Assembly: GCF_008180865.1 (NCBI RefSeq)
Contig: NZ_VTEX01000002.1
Coordinates: forward strand, 744,001-808,000
From: Rossellomorea aquimaris
GTDB taxonomy: Bacteria > Bacillota > Bacilli > Bacillales > Bacillaceae_B
DNA: 64,000 nucleotides
Reading direction: 5' to 3'
Shown in pieces: positions 40,537 through 49,034 of the stretch (position 1 is its first letter; each line of letters opens with the position of its first letter). A program made the position numbers and the translations under genes. The notes under the pieces are model-generated. The model worked only from the letters and a program-made list of their open reading frames with translations. It had not been told where the DNA came from and made no database searches.

Positions 40537-41016
40537 ATGTATTACCCTCCTTCAAATGATTGTCTTTTTTTATTTTTTCTAATAATAGGCTGCAGCCGGA
40601 CTCCACTAGATCATACACTTCTTGAAAATTCCCCGTGAAGTACGATCGGGAACATCTTTCTCCCGGCTTTCTTCCACCAGGTCCAGGAGCTTGAACACCT
40701 TTCCGTGATGATCACTATCAAGAATCTTCTTCATGTTTTGTTCATTCGAAGCGTCCATTGCCACGATGTAATCATATTTCTTATCTTCTCCTATGAATTG
40801 TCGCGCGAGCAAGCCATCACTCTTTATATTATTTTCTCTAAGAATGGCTAAAGTTCCTTCATGAGGTTTCTTCCCGACATGCCAATCTCCCGTGCCTGCA
40901 GAGTCAACCTCAATCACGCCATCCAGATTCTCTTCTTTAACCTTTGCCCTGAATATCGCCTCCGCCATAGGGGACCGGCAAATATTTCCCAAACATACAA
41001 ACAACACAGATACCAT
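40523..41016 (-). pseudogene. yfkJ: Low-molecular-weight protein-tyrosine phosphatase YfkJ, frameshifted
   Basis: LMW phosphatase with the P-loop 'CLGNICRSPMAEAIFR' at residues 8-23 (Cys8, Arg14 type). In the frame as given the protein stops after 136 residues with '..DVPDRTSRGIF..' at 40606. Adding one base between 40644 and 40645 restores 'DVPDPYFTGNFQEVYDLV' and a full family C-terminus that stops at 40523, overlapping the next gene. The lost part includes the DPYF loop with the catalytic general acid Asp neighbourhood and the last helix. Either a true single-base deletion (CC to C) or a sequencing error. ATG at 41016; SigB-like promoter at 41054. First gene of the yfkJ-I-H group. Confidence 0.85.
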
Positions 41017-41053
41017 GAACGCGCCTCTCCTAACGTTTTAACTTACCTACTCA

Positions 41054-41079
41054 TTTCCCATTCCTTAATAGTGTAAAAC
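41054..41079 (-). promoter_or_regulatory. SigB-like promoter of the yfkJIH operon
   Basis: GTTTTA (41074-41079), 14-bp spacer, GGGAAA (41054-41059), minus strand; the SigB consensus is GTTTAA-N13-15-GGGTAT. The B. subtilis counterpart belongs to the SigB regulon. Confidence 0.55.
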
Positions 41080-41182
41080 ATTCTCCGAAAAAAATCCTTC
41101 TCAAGTGGAAGTTATGTTGACAGGTTGGAGGAATCATGGAAAGATAAATATAATGAATGCACGTCAGAAAGGACGATACCAG

Positions 41183-41404
41183 ATGGATTTATCACAAAAT
41201 ACCACGGAAAATATCGAGTTCATGGTCACTGCCATTAAAGAAAAATTAAAAATAGTCAATGCCGGTGCCGTAAAGCCAGAAGATTTCAATGAAGAAATGT
41301 ATGAAGATCTTCACGACCTTTATGTAATGGTCGATCGCAAGGACAGATTCAGCCCGAGTGAAATGACTGCGATCATTGAAGAAATGGGTAACCTGCGTAA
41401 ATAA
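41183..41404 (+). CDS. yfkK: UPF0435 / DUF1128 protein YfkK
   Basis: 73-residue protein of the UPF0435 family; helical, function unknown. '[21 protein letters not shown]' and '[13 protein letters not shown]' match B. subtilis YfkK closely. The ATG at 41183 gives the family start 'MDLS', with AAAGGA nine bases upstream; the frame extends back to 41105 without homology. Divergent from yfkJ as in B. subtilis. Followed by a strong hairpin at 41427. Confidence 0.9.
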   Translation: MDLSQNTTENIEFMVTAIKEKLKIVNAGAVKPEDFNEEMYEDLHDLYVMVDRKDRFSPSEMTAIIEEMGNLRK

Positions 41405-41426
41405 TCTTCAACCACAATATGTAAAA

Positions 41427-41475
41427 GGGGACATTCCCTCAAAGGTACAAAATACCTTGGGGAATGTCCCCTTTC
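41427..41475. terminator. Bidirectional terminator between yfkK and yfkM
   Basis: GGGGACATTCCC / GGGGAATGTCCCC arms with an internal AAGGTA / TACCTT extension and T-rich flanks. Confidence 0.88.
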
Positions 41476-41486
41476 ATTTAGTTGTC

Positions 41487-42002
41487 CTATTTCGAAAGAA
41501 GCGCCAGTGATTCACGGTTGAATGCCGGAAGATCATCCGGTGTCCTGCTTGTCACAAGCTGGTTCCCGCATACGACGACTTCTTTATCCTCGTACGTCAC
41601 ACCTGCATATTCCATATCTACTTTAATGGACTTGAAGCCTGTCGCTTTTCGTCCTTCCAGTGCTTTTGCCGTAATTAATAATTGTGGACCGTGGCAAATC
41701 GCGAATACCGGTTTCTTCTCATCCATGAAATGCTTCGTGAATTTAACGAAACGGTCATCTGCACGCAGCTGATCCGGAGAGAATCCGCCTGGTAATAATA
41801 GGGCATCAAAGTCTGCAGGATTGACGTCATCAATGCTTTCATCGATTTTCACCTTTGCATCTCCCTGCTTCCCTGTGACTGATTTTCCTTTTTCTTTTTC
41901 AATCGTCACAACTTCATGTCCTGCTTCTTTAAACGCTTTTTCAGGATCTGTAAATTCTACGTCTTCAAACATGTCTGTAATTAACGTTGCTATTTTAGCC
42001 AT
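41487..42002 (-). CDS. yfkM: DJ-1/PfpI-family general stress protein YfkM
   Basis: 171-residue member of the DJ-1/PfpI family, like B. subtilis general stress protein 18. Members act as proteases, glyoxalases or deglycases; the exact activity is debated. The nucleophile elbow 'FAICHGPQLL' holds the reactive Cys, with the conserved Glu in 'DMFEDVEF' and 'LLLPGGFSPDQLR' nearby. ATG at 42002 gives 'MAKIATLIT'; a GTG at 42014 is closer to the AGGAG and is possible. The SigB-like promoter at 42051 fits the general-stress label. Convergent with yfkK. Confidence 0.92.
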   Translation of the reverse strand: MAKIATLITDMFEDVEFTDPEKAFKEAGHEVVTIEKEKGKSVTGKQGDAKVKIDESIDDVNPADFDALLLPGGFSPDQLRADDRFVKFTKHFMDEKKPVFAICHGPQLLITAKALEGRKATGFKSIKVDMEYAGVTYEDKEVVVCGNQLVTSRTPDDLPAFNRESLALLSK

Positions 42003-42050
42003 AAAATGAAACACTCCTAGTTATCGTTGTTTTTTTATCACACATGTACT

Positions 42051-42075
42051 TTACCCTTTGTGCATACATTCAAAC
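42051..42075 (-). promoter_or_regulatory. SigB-like promoter of yfkM
   Basis: GTTTGA (42070-42075), 13-bp spacer, GGGTAA (42051-42056), minus strand: five of six bases right in each half of GTTTAA / GGGTAT. Confidence 0.7.
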
Positions 42076-42084
42076 ACGACTCCC

Positions 42085-43392
42085 TTATTTATCCATCGTG
42101 AATTGAGAAAAGATCGTGTTCCTCTGCACTTCATATACCTCTTTACCAACGATGTCATTGATGATTTGAATATTCCGGTCCACAGCCAATCCTAAGTTCG
42201 TTGCCCCTGCACCGTGAGAATGCTCCAGGCTCGTCACCGTATAGAAATGATGCCCCCGGTCTCTGTTCTCTTTGAATTCCAGCTTATAATTCCGGGAGAC
42301 TTTATACTTCTCCTCATCTTCCCAGACAATTTTGTCCTCGAACTCCTCAAAAAACCATTCGGGAATATTCGGCTTATAACCCGTCGCCAATATCACTTTA
42401 TCCGTCTGATATGAAAAATCACGCCCTTCCTGCCATTGACGGCAATTCAGGACGTACTGATCCTCCTCTTTCCGGATCTTACTCACTTCCGTTAAAGGCT
42501 GAATCGTAATGTCCGGTGAGCTATCACTGACCGAATGATTATAAAGGATGTTGTAAATATTATTGAGGGTATCCGGATCGATCCCATTTCTGAGCTGATC
42601 CAACGTTTCTAATGCCTCCACACGCTTCTCATACGTCAGCCCATGAAAATAATCAACATAGTCAGGGGCAAAGAATTCCTGTCCCAGCTTCGACGACTCT
42701 AGCTGCAAAATCCCTTCGGAACGGGTCAGCCATGTAAGCTGATAGGAATGATCCTTCTGTTCTTTTAAAAGGTCAAAGAACACCTCGGCAGCACTTTGCC
42801 CGGACCCGACAATCGTAATCGATGACCCTTCCATCGTCATGTTTTTATGAAACAGATACTTACTCGTATGATGGACGTCCACATCCGGCAGACCATCCAT
42901 TCCGTCTAAAATCAACGGCTTGCTTCCCGTACCCATCACCACATGTTTCGCATAATAAATCTCACGCTCGTCGGTCAAGCGGTTATCGATCACAACCTTA
43001 TAGCAGTCGCCTTCATCCGTGACCCCGATCACCTCACTATGAAATTGACAGCAGCTAAGCTGACTCACCACCCAGCGGGCATAATCATTGTACTCCTGCC
43101 TCGGCATTTCAAACTTTTGAAAAAAGAAAAATTTATATAAACGATTATGCGTATGTAAGTAATTCAAATAACTGTACCGGCTTTGTGGATTCGCAAACGT
43201 CACCAAATCCGCAATAAATGGAACCTGCAGATCCGTCAGATTAATCAACATCCCCGGATGCCACTGAAACTCCGGAGTCTGATCGAAAAACTTCACCTTC
43301 AAATCCGTCTTCTCCTCCATTAACGCCGCCAAACTTAAATTGTACGGCCCAATACCGATACCGATACAATCACATACATCCTGTCTACTCAA
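42085..43392 (-). CDS. IucD/SidA-family L-lysine or L-ornithine N-hydroxylase
   Basis: NADPH- and FAD-dependent monooxygenase of about 435 residues that hydroxylates the side-chain amine of lysine or ornithine, the first step in hydroxamate siderophores. FAD motif 'GIGIGPYNLSLAAL' near the start, substrate/flavin segment 'FQWHPGMLINLTDLQVPF', NADPH motif 'VGSGQSAAEVFFDL' and the C-terminal 'ATGYKPNIPEWF'. The frame is open to a GTG at 43407, but GGAGG eight bases before a TTG at 43392 favours the latter. No other siderophore biosynthesis gene is near and no Fur box is seen upstream, so it may act alone or with a distant cluster; a siderophore importer lies 9 kb away. Confidence 0.88.
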   Translation of the reverse strand: MSRQDVCDCIGIGIGPYNLSLAALMEEKTDLKVKFFDQTPEFQWHPGMLINLTDLQVPFIADLVTFANPQSRYSYLNYLHTHNRLYKFFFFQKFEMPRQEYNDYARWVVSQLSCCQFHSEVIGVTDEGDCYKVVIDNRLTDEREIYYAKHVVMGTGSKPLILDGMDGLPDVDVHHTSKYLFHKNMTMEGSSITIVGSGQSAAEVFFDLLKEQKDHSYQLTWLTRSEGILQLESSKLGQEFFAPDYVDYFHGLTYEKRVEALETLDQLRNGIDPDTLNNIYNILYNHSVSDSSPDITIQPLTEVSKIRKEEDQYVLNCRQWQEGRDFSYQTDKVILATGYKPNIPEWFFEEFEDKIVWEDEEKYKVSRNYKLEFKENRDRGHHFYTVTSLEHSHGAGATNLGLAVDRNIQIINDIVGKEVYEVQRNTIFSQFTMDK

Positions 43393-43489
43393 TTGGCTCT
43401 CCTCCACATCTGTAATCTTTCTATTTTTACCCTAAAACGATGGTTGATTACCCTTTTTAGTGAAAATAATTGTGACGGATGTGTGCGGT

Positions 43490-43562
43490 GGGTGAATATT
43501 TTGACTGTTGAATTTCGCTTGATATTTTACATTTGAATTTCCAAACGAAATTTGACTGTTAA
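43490..43562. repeat. Degenerate repeats with TTTGACTGTT and TTGAATTTC
   Basis: TTTGACTGTT occurs at 43500 and 43551 and TTGAATTTC at 43508 and 43533, in the gap upstream of the hydroxylase gene. Periodicity is poor; it looks like a decayed relative of the 20-bp arrays. Confidence 0.5.
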
Positions 43563-43699
43563 AATAAACCTGAGATTCAGCTGCTGAACTATTTTGCTTA
43601 AGACTTGCACCCTCAACGGTGTTTTTTATTATTCGAGATTGAATATTGGTTCGGGAAAAGGACAAATGTGTATTGATGCGATACTTCAAAGGGGATACA

Positions 43700-43802
43700 A
43701 ACTTTTTATTATCGAGTTTCCGCTATATATTATCAACTTTCGGGTTATATTATCGACTTTCCAGATATATTATCGACTTTTGCACTTTTATTATCGACTA
43801 AG
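43700..43802. repeat. 20-21-bp-period array, core TTATCGACTTT (array F)
   Basis: ATCGAC/ATCAAC/ATCGAG words start at 43711, 43732, 43752, 43772 and 43793: spacings 21, 20, 20 and 21. Located behind the methyltransferase gene. Confidence 0.88.
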
Positions 43803-43874
43803 GAAAAAACGAAACGAACAGACATACACCTACACCACACACCCAAACAAAAAAACCAATCCCCGCTACAAGGA

Positions 43875-44864
43875 TCAGTTCTTCCTGAATATCATTACAT
43901 ACCATCCTCCTTCTTTCACGATCGGTTCGACGGACTCCACTTTGAAATTTGTTTTACCGGCCAATGTCTCCATCTCCTTCTGCGACGGAATCGGATACAG
44001 GTTCTGGAAGGTCATGAAAAAGCTGTTGAAGGCACTGGAAAACTGCTGCCCGTGCTTGGACTTTTGCATCGGGGTCAGAACAAAGAACAAGCCTTCTTTT
44101 TCAAGCCACTTCGATGCTTTTTCAAAAAATTGCAATCTCTCTGATGGGTCGATATAGTGAAAGAGATTGTTGGCCATGATCATGTCAAAGAGCTGACCGG
44201 GTTCATATTCATGGAGGTCCTTACAAAGGATTTCAATATTTTCATAGTCACTGAGCGATTCTTCAGCAGCCTTTGCGACGGCTTCATGAATCTCGATCCC
44301 TACCATTCTCTTATCAGGATAGCGATCTCCTATTCTCTTCACATATCCTCCTTCCCCACAGCCCAGATCCAATATCGAATTTACATTGTATTTTTTAATT
44401 GCCTTCTGCACCTTTGGAAAGGCAAAGCGCTCTAACAGGATCGACGTTTTTGCTACAGTCGAGCCATGGACATCCGAATTGAAATGCTGCTTCGTTTGAT
44501 TGCGCAATAATTGAGGATACGACAACAAGGCCGGTATGTGCAGCTCCATCATTTCTTTCAGCAAAATACCGGATGAATGAGGGTCCCTCTTTGAAGTCGG
44601 CAGCTTCCAGCGGTTCCTCGTTGTGACTTTTTCATCCTCCACCCGCTTCATATGCTTGATGGTGATGCCGACCTCAACCCACTGTTCAAGAAGGTCCATT
44701 TCGATATTTTTAGCAAGCGCCACTTCCTGAATGGAGGCAGGCTTTGTAAAACTATCAAACAGATCCATTTCATACCCTACATAGGCATGCCAGCTGTACA
44801 GAAACGGCACATTCTTTTTCATCCAAGTTCTTGCACGCCATACTTTCACCATTTCTCCGATCAT
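43875..44864 (-). CDS. Class I SAM-dependent methyltransferase
   Basis: 329-residue methyltransferase. The SAM-binding motif I is 'ILDLGCGEGGYVKRIG' near residue 163, followed by 'RMVGIEIHEAVAKAA' (motif II region) and 'FDMIMANNLFHYI'. The N-terminal 130 residues look like a helical dimerisation/winged-helix domain ('DLFDSFTKPASIQEVALAKN'), the layout of small-molecule O-methyltransferases of natural product pathways. It overlaps the FAD monooxygenase gene by 4 bases, so both should act on one substrate. Substrate unknown; no polyketide or quinone gene lies near. Confidence 0.85.
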   Translation of the reverse strand: MIGEMVKVWRARTWMKKNVPFLYSWHAYVGYEMDLFDSFTKPASIQEVALAKNIEMDLLEQWVEVGITIKHMKRVEDEKVTTRNRWKLPTSKRDPHSSGILLKEMMELHIPALLSYPQLLRNQTKQHFNSDVHGSTVAKTSILLERFAFPKVQKAIKKYNVNSILDLGCGEGGYVKRIGDRYPDKRMVGIEIHEAVAKAAEESLSDYENIEILCKDLHEYEPGQLFDMIMANNLFHYIDPSERLQFFEKASKWLEKEGLFFVLTPMQKSKHGQQFSSAFNSFFMTFQNLYPIPSQKEMETLAGKTNFKVESVEPIVKEGGWYVMIFRKN

Positions 44865-46177
44865 AGTAGTGCCTCCTTTCCTTTCCAGGGATAGTCCTGG
44901 ACTACCGTAAATTTTGTGTTGGACTTCTCTTCCTCAGTCAACGAATCCTTTCTGATCGGTAGCACTCCCCCCTGGACCATCCGGTCATACAGGGTTTCCC
45001 TCCACATGCCGAGACCTGATATGTTCAGCATTTGCTTGTAATGGGAGATTGAATCCCTCTCCATTCGCTGCAGGCTCTTATTTCGCATCCAGCCAACAGG
45101 TCGATACGGATACGAATAAACGAGGGCTGATAAATGGCTGAGATGCATTTGATGGGCAACCCTTCTTTTTCTGACCTTTGGGTACCACTCCAGATTTGCC
45201 GGATCTAATTTACCCGCTGAATACATATCACACAGCAACTCTCCAAGAATGCTCCCATCCTGTATCGCCATATTCATTCCTTCTCCTGCCATGGGGTGAA
45301 CCGTGTGGACGGCGTCGCCTATCAGGGCAAGATGGTCCTTCACATAGGTTTCAGCATGATATTTCAATGGGACCATCAGCTGGATCTTCTTCCAGTCCTC
45401 AATTTGGTTCACGTACCCATCGAGATCCGGGCACATTTCGATATAAAGCTTATGAAACTCTGAAATTGATTTTTTCCTGAGCGTTTTATATTCCCCTGCC
45501 GGGATGAGGTAAACGGATCGTACTTCATCGTTTGGCAACGGGAATAGACCCAGGAATGATTGATATGTAGAAATGATACGTCCCTTCACCATTTCCTTTG
45601 GTCGCGGAAAGGTAACCGTTAAGAAGTGATGGTTGTACTTTTTCTCCTTCACATCCACATCCATATGGTCACGGGTGACAGAGCTTCTTCCTTCCGCCCC
45701 GATAATGAAATCACTATGAATCTCTTGAACCTCTTTCGTCCCGCGATTCTCGATGATCACCGTATGACCGTCTATTTTCTTACAGATTGTATTCGATCGA
45801 TAATGAAATGTTGGATACTCCTGCCCTTTTTCTCGGAGAATCCCCTTTAACGTTTCATGATGGATCATTAATGAATAAGGGTATCGACTGGGAAGAATAG
45901 AGTAGCTCATCGTGGAGTTCTCCGCTCTCGATTTAGCATTTTTCAATTCAATCAGTTCCAAATCGGAAATGATGTGGCCGTTTTCGAACACAGAGTCAAT
46001 GACTCCCAATGAATCAAATATTTCCAAGCTTTTGGGCTGGAGGAGTTCTCCCTTATACACTGAGCCTGGTCCTGGTAACCGTTCAACAACCGTTACGTCT
46101 ATATTGCACTGCGCTAATTTTAAGCCGAGTGTCAGACCGCCGATTCCTCCACCGCTAATAAAGACGTTCGTCTTCAT
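44861..46177 (-). CDS. FAD-dependent monooxygenase (PHBH/UbiH group)
   Basis: 438-residue flavoprotein hydroxylase of the aromatic-ring hydroxylase group. Rossmann motif 'ISGGGIGGLTLGLKLAQ' at residues 7-23, the 'FIIGAEGRSSVTRDHM' DG-type motif near 155, and 'LALIGDAVHTVHPMAGEGMN' (GD motif) near 285. No membrane helix. ATG at 46177 with GAGGTGAAGAG upstream. First gene of a two-gene operon with the methyltransferase: hydroxylation then methylation of the new hydroxyl is a common pairing. The substrate could be a quinone, carotenoid-like or aromatic compound; nothing in the window decides it. Confidence 0.88.
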   Translation of the reverse strand: MKTNVFISGGGIGGLTLGLKLAQCNIDVTVVERLPGPGSVYKGELLQPKSLEIFDSLGVIDSVFENGHIISDLELIELKNAKSRAENSTMSYSILPSRYPYSLMIHHETLKGILREKGQEYPTFHYRSNTICKKIDGHTVIIENRGTKEVQEIHSDFIIGAEGRSSVTRDHMDVDVKEKKYNHHFLTVTFPRPKEMVKGRIISTYQSFLGLFPLPNDEVRSVYLIPAGEYKTLRKKSISEFHKLYIEMCPDLDGYVNQIEDWKKIQLMVPLKYHAETYVKDHLALIGDAVHTVHPMAGEGMNMAIQDGSILGELLCDMYSAGKLDPANLEWYPKVRKRRVAHQMHLSHLSALVYSYPYRPVGWMRNKSLQRMERDSISHYKQMLNISGLGMWRETLYDRMVQGGVLPIRKDSLTEEEKSNTKFTVVQDYPWKGKEALL

Positions 46178-46413
46178 TTCTCTTCACCTCTTTCCATCTC
46201 TTTAACCTTTTTCCAGGATGTTGAAACTTGGCGATGTGCTCACATCCATTCGCCATGAGTAGACAGGTTCTTAAAAAAGAAAAGAGAAATAAGAAATTTG
46301 TAGAACGTACTATTTCCCGGAAAATATCAGCTTTTCATGATTCAAAAACCTCTGGCATTTACATATTTTGTCGGAATACTCCCTGAAGGCAATTCGACAA
46401 TACACGAGAAAAT

Positions 46414-46457
46414 AAAAAAAAACTCCACGACAAGAGTTCCCTCTCATCATGGAGTTT
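46414..46457 (-). terminator. Terminator of the PAS kinase gene
   Basis: AAACTCCA / TGGAGTTT arms with an inner GAGAG / CTCTTG pairing, then a run of T on the minus strand. Confidence 0.82.
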
Positions 46458-46460
46458 CTT

Positions 46461-48902
46461 CTATTTTTCATTTACAATCGGAAGTAAGATCGTAACGGTC
46501 GTTCCTTCCGTTACATTGCTTTGAATCGATAGTGAGCCGTGATGTTCTTTGATGATTTTTTGGCAAATCATCAATCCGAGTCCGGTCCCTTTTTCTTTCG
46601 TGCTGTAGAACGGTTCTCCTAAATGCTTCATGCGCTCCGGCGGGATTCCATTTCCGTTGTCCTGGATGGAGATTTTCGCATAACCGTCTTCTTTTTCAAG
46701 TTGAACACTTAGGAGACCCCCACTCGGCATAGCTTCCAGGGCGTTTTTCATGACGTTTAAAATGACCTGTTTCATTTGATGGGAATCACAATAAATTTCC
46801 GCTTCTTCCACAGAGAACCTTACATCGACTCCTTGCTTCAGGCATTCCATCTTAATGAATTCTACAGAGCTTGTAAGCAGGGTCGTCAATGACGTCAGGG
46901 AAAATTGAACGGCTCTTGGCTTCGCCAAGGCCAGAAATTCATTGGTGATGATTTCGATTCGATCGAGCTCTCCCTGGATGACCCCTAGGTAAAAGTCATC
47001 CTTCGCATTTTCTTTCATCAGTTGTAAGAAGCCTTTGAGTGTCGTCAGCGGATTTCTGATTTCATGGGCCACTCCTGCTGCAAGTTGTCCGATCATCGCT
47101 AACTGTTCTGATTTCTTCAGTAAATCTTCATTTCGCTTCTTCTCGGATAAGTCTCTGATGATGGCTGAAATACCGATGAGGTTTCCATCGTCATTTAAGA
47201 TTGGATTCATGTTAAAGGCAATTTCGATCGGCGTTCCGTCTTTTCGGTACCGCACCGTTTCATAATCCTTTATTCGCTTCCCGGCCTTAATGGTCATTAA
47301 ATTCTGTTTGAATTGCCCTACCTGGTCTTCCTGGTGAATAAAGGTGATCTTATGTCCTGTTATTTCATCTTTATTCCAACCGAACATCGATTCAAACTGC
47401 TGGTTGACCTTTAATACGCTTCCCTCCGGATCTAAAAGGACAATCCCATCACCGGCATGCTCAAAGTACGCTTCCAGTAATTCTTTCGCTTCCTTTAATT
47501 CTTCTTCCATCTTCATTTTCTCTGTAATGTCCTGTCCAAATCCATAAATTCCGATGACCTTGTTTTTGACCCGGATCGGGATGTTGGTGACAGCTACATG
47601 GCTTTTGCCACCTTCTCCATTTTCGAAGGTGGTGACAAATCTTGACGCTTCACCTTTAAGGGCGACTTCAAAATGATTGACTGCTGTGTGACGGCTGCCT
47701 TCCGCGATGAAATCACTGAAGTGACTGCCGATCATATAGGGAGAGATATGATTCCATTGCTTATTCACAGCAGGGTTCACTTCCTGGATAATCCCGTTTG
47801 TATCTACCATATAAATATTATCAGGGCTGTATTTCACAATTGACTTATACTTTTGTTCGCTTTCAATCAATTTTCTCTGAATATCTTTGATCAGGGAAAT
47901 ATCTGAAATGGAGCAGATGATTTCCACTACCATTCCATCTTGTACCACTGGAACGATGGAGGCGATATATTCTAAATCCTTGTATTCATCCTCATACGTC
48001 AACTCTTCCCCTGTTTCCCATATGCGCTTTAGTTTAGGTTGGATCTTCCCTAAGTGATGGGAATCAAATACTTCTTCAATGGTTTTACCAATCACCTTTG
48101 AAGGAGTCAGATTTAATTTTTTCAATAGTTCCCCTGCCGCCATCTCGATCACAAATTCATTGCCTTTCTTATTGATCTTATAGGTGATCGTCTTTTGGAG
48201 CCTGAGGGTGTTCTCAAGTTCCGCTTTCAATGAGACCAGTTCGTTTTCATAGTTTTTCTTCTCCGTGATGTCGTGAAGGATGATTCCGACACTGTCTACG
48301 GTCCCATCACTTTTGTAATTGGCCGGGGAGATTGTAATATTGCATGTAATCTTCCGTTCCTTATTCATCATAAAGGTTACTTCTTCCCCGGTTGTATTCA
48401 CTCCCCTTATTCCATTCATCACTAAAGTGATAAAGGATGGATTCTGAAGGGGTGTTTGATTGCACAGGGACTCCCCCAGTACGGCATCCGAAATTTGAAA
48501 CAGCTCCTGAAAGGATTGATTCATCTCCACTACTTTCCCTTTGTTATCAAGGATACATACACAAGTCGGGGTGTTATAAATAAGAGACTCATATATGGCC
48601 GAGCGGGAGTTATTCGAGTAATCAAGAGAAATGTGCTTCTCTCCACAGGCCTCTGGAACAATCATCACTAATTCTTTTGTTTCATCTACCTGTTTACGTT
48701 TAACTGTGTAGGTATAATGATTTAAACGGATGGAACAATTCTTTTCTACTAAAATTTTCTGAAGAAGATTATCTTCTTGCAGGGTCAATCCTTTCCATTC
48801 TTCATTCTCTTCTATAAAAGTTTGGCCTTTCACATCTATTATTGCAGCCGGGACCGGAATCGAATCAACACTCAATGCATGATAGGGTTGCATATAAGCC
48901 AT
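46461..48902 (-). CDS. Multi-PAS sensor histidine kinase (sporulation-kinase type)
   Basis: Soluble sensor kinase of about 813 residues. No membrane helix. Four or five PAS domains are stacked before the kinase core, recognisable at 'ICILDNKGKVVEMNQSF', 'VDTNGIIQEVNPAVNKQW' and 'VLLDPEGSVLKVNQQFESMF', with PAC segments such as 'GISAIIRDLSEKK'. The kinase core has 'GVAHEIRNPLTTLKGFLQLM' (phospho-His), 'NALEAM', 'DNGNGIPPE' and 'GTGLGLMICQKII'. The HisKA sequence is of the KinA-E type that feeds phosphate into Spo0F. No response regulator is adjacent, as usual for those kinases. ATG at 48902 has AAGGAAGG upstream, better than the ATG at 48938. Confidence 0.88.
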   Translation of the reverse strand: MAYMQPYHALSVDSIPVPAAIIDVKGQTFIEENEEWKGLTLQEDNLLQKILVEKNCSIRLNHYTYTVKRKQVDETKELVMIVPEACGEKHISLDYSNNSRSAIYESLIYNTPTCVCILDNKGKVVEMNQSFQELFQISDAVLGESLCNQTPLQNPSFITLVMNGIRGVNTTGEEVTFMMNKERKITCNITISPANYKSDGTVDSVGIILHDITEKKNYENELVSLKAELENTLRLQKTITYKINKKGNEFVIEMAAGELLKKLNLTPSKVIGKTIEEVFDSHHLGKIQPKLKRIWETGEELTYEDEYKDLEYIASIVPVVQDGMVVEIICSISDISLIKDIQRKLIESEQKYKSIVKYSPDNIYMVDTNGIIQEVNPAVNKQWNHISPYMIGSHFSDFIAEGSRHTAVNHFEVALKGEASRFVTTFENGEGGKSHVAVTNIPIRVKNKVIGIYGFGQDITEKMKMEEELKEAKELLEAYFEHAGDGIVLLDPEGSVLKVNQQFESMFGWNKDEITGHKITFIHQEDQVGQFKQNLMTIKAGKRIKDYETVRYRKDGTPIEIAFNMNPILNDDGNLIGISAIIRDLSEKKRNEDLLKKSEQLAMIGQLAAGVAHEIRNPLTTLKGFLQLMKENAKDDFYLGVIQGELDRIEIITNEFLALAKPRAVQFSLTSLTTLLTSSVEFIKMECLKQGVDVRFSVEEAEIYCDSHQMKQVILNVMKNALEAMPSGGLLSVQLEKEDGYAKISIQDNGNGIPPERMKHLGEPFYSTKEKGTGLGLMICQKIIKEHHGSLSIQSNVTEGTTVTILLPIVNEK

Positions 48903-48983
48903 AGTACCTTCCTTTTTCGTAACGTTATTTACCACCATTTTACCCTACCTCTTCAAACATATAAACGGTCAATATATTTCATA

Positions 48984-49016
48984 TAAAAAACCCGGGCATG
49001 ACCATCTGCCCAGGTT
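48984..49016 (-). terminator. Terminator of the psuK-psuG operon
   Basis: AACCTGGGCA / TGCCCGGGTT stem with an 8-base loop and six T on the minus strand. Confidence 0.9.
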
Positions 49017-49034
49017 TCACCAATTTTTACACCA

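Noticed and set aside
43408-43500. Fur box upstream of the IucD-like gene
   Set aside because: The best A/T-rich stretch matches the 7-1-7 consensus too poorly to distinguish from background.
43594-44157. Plus-strand frame of 187 residues across array F and the methyltransferase 3' end
   Set aside because: Half is array sequence and half is antisense of the methyltransferase; no start site.
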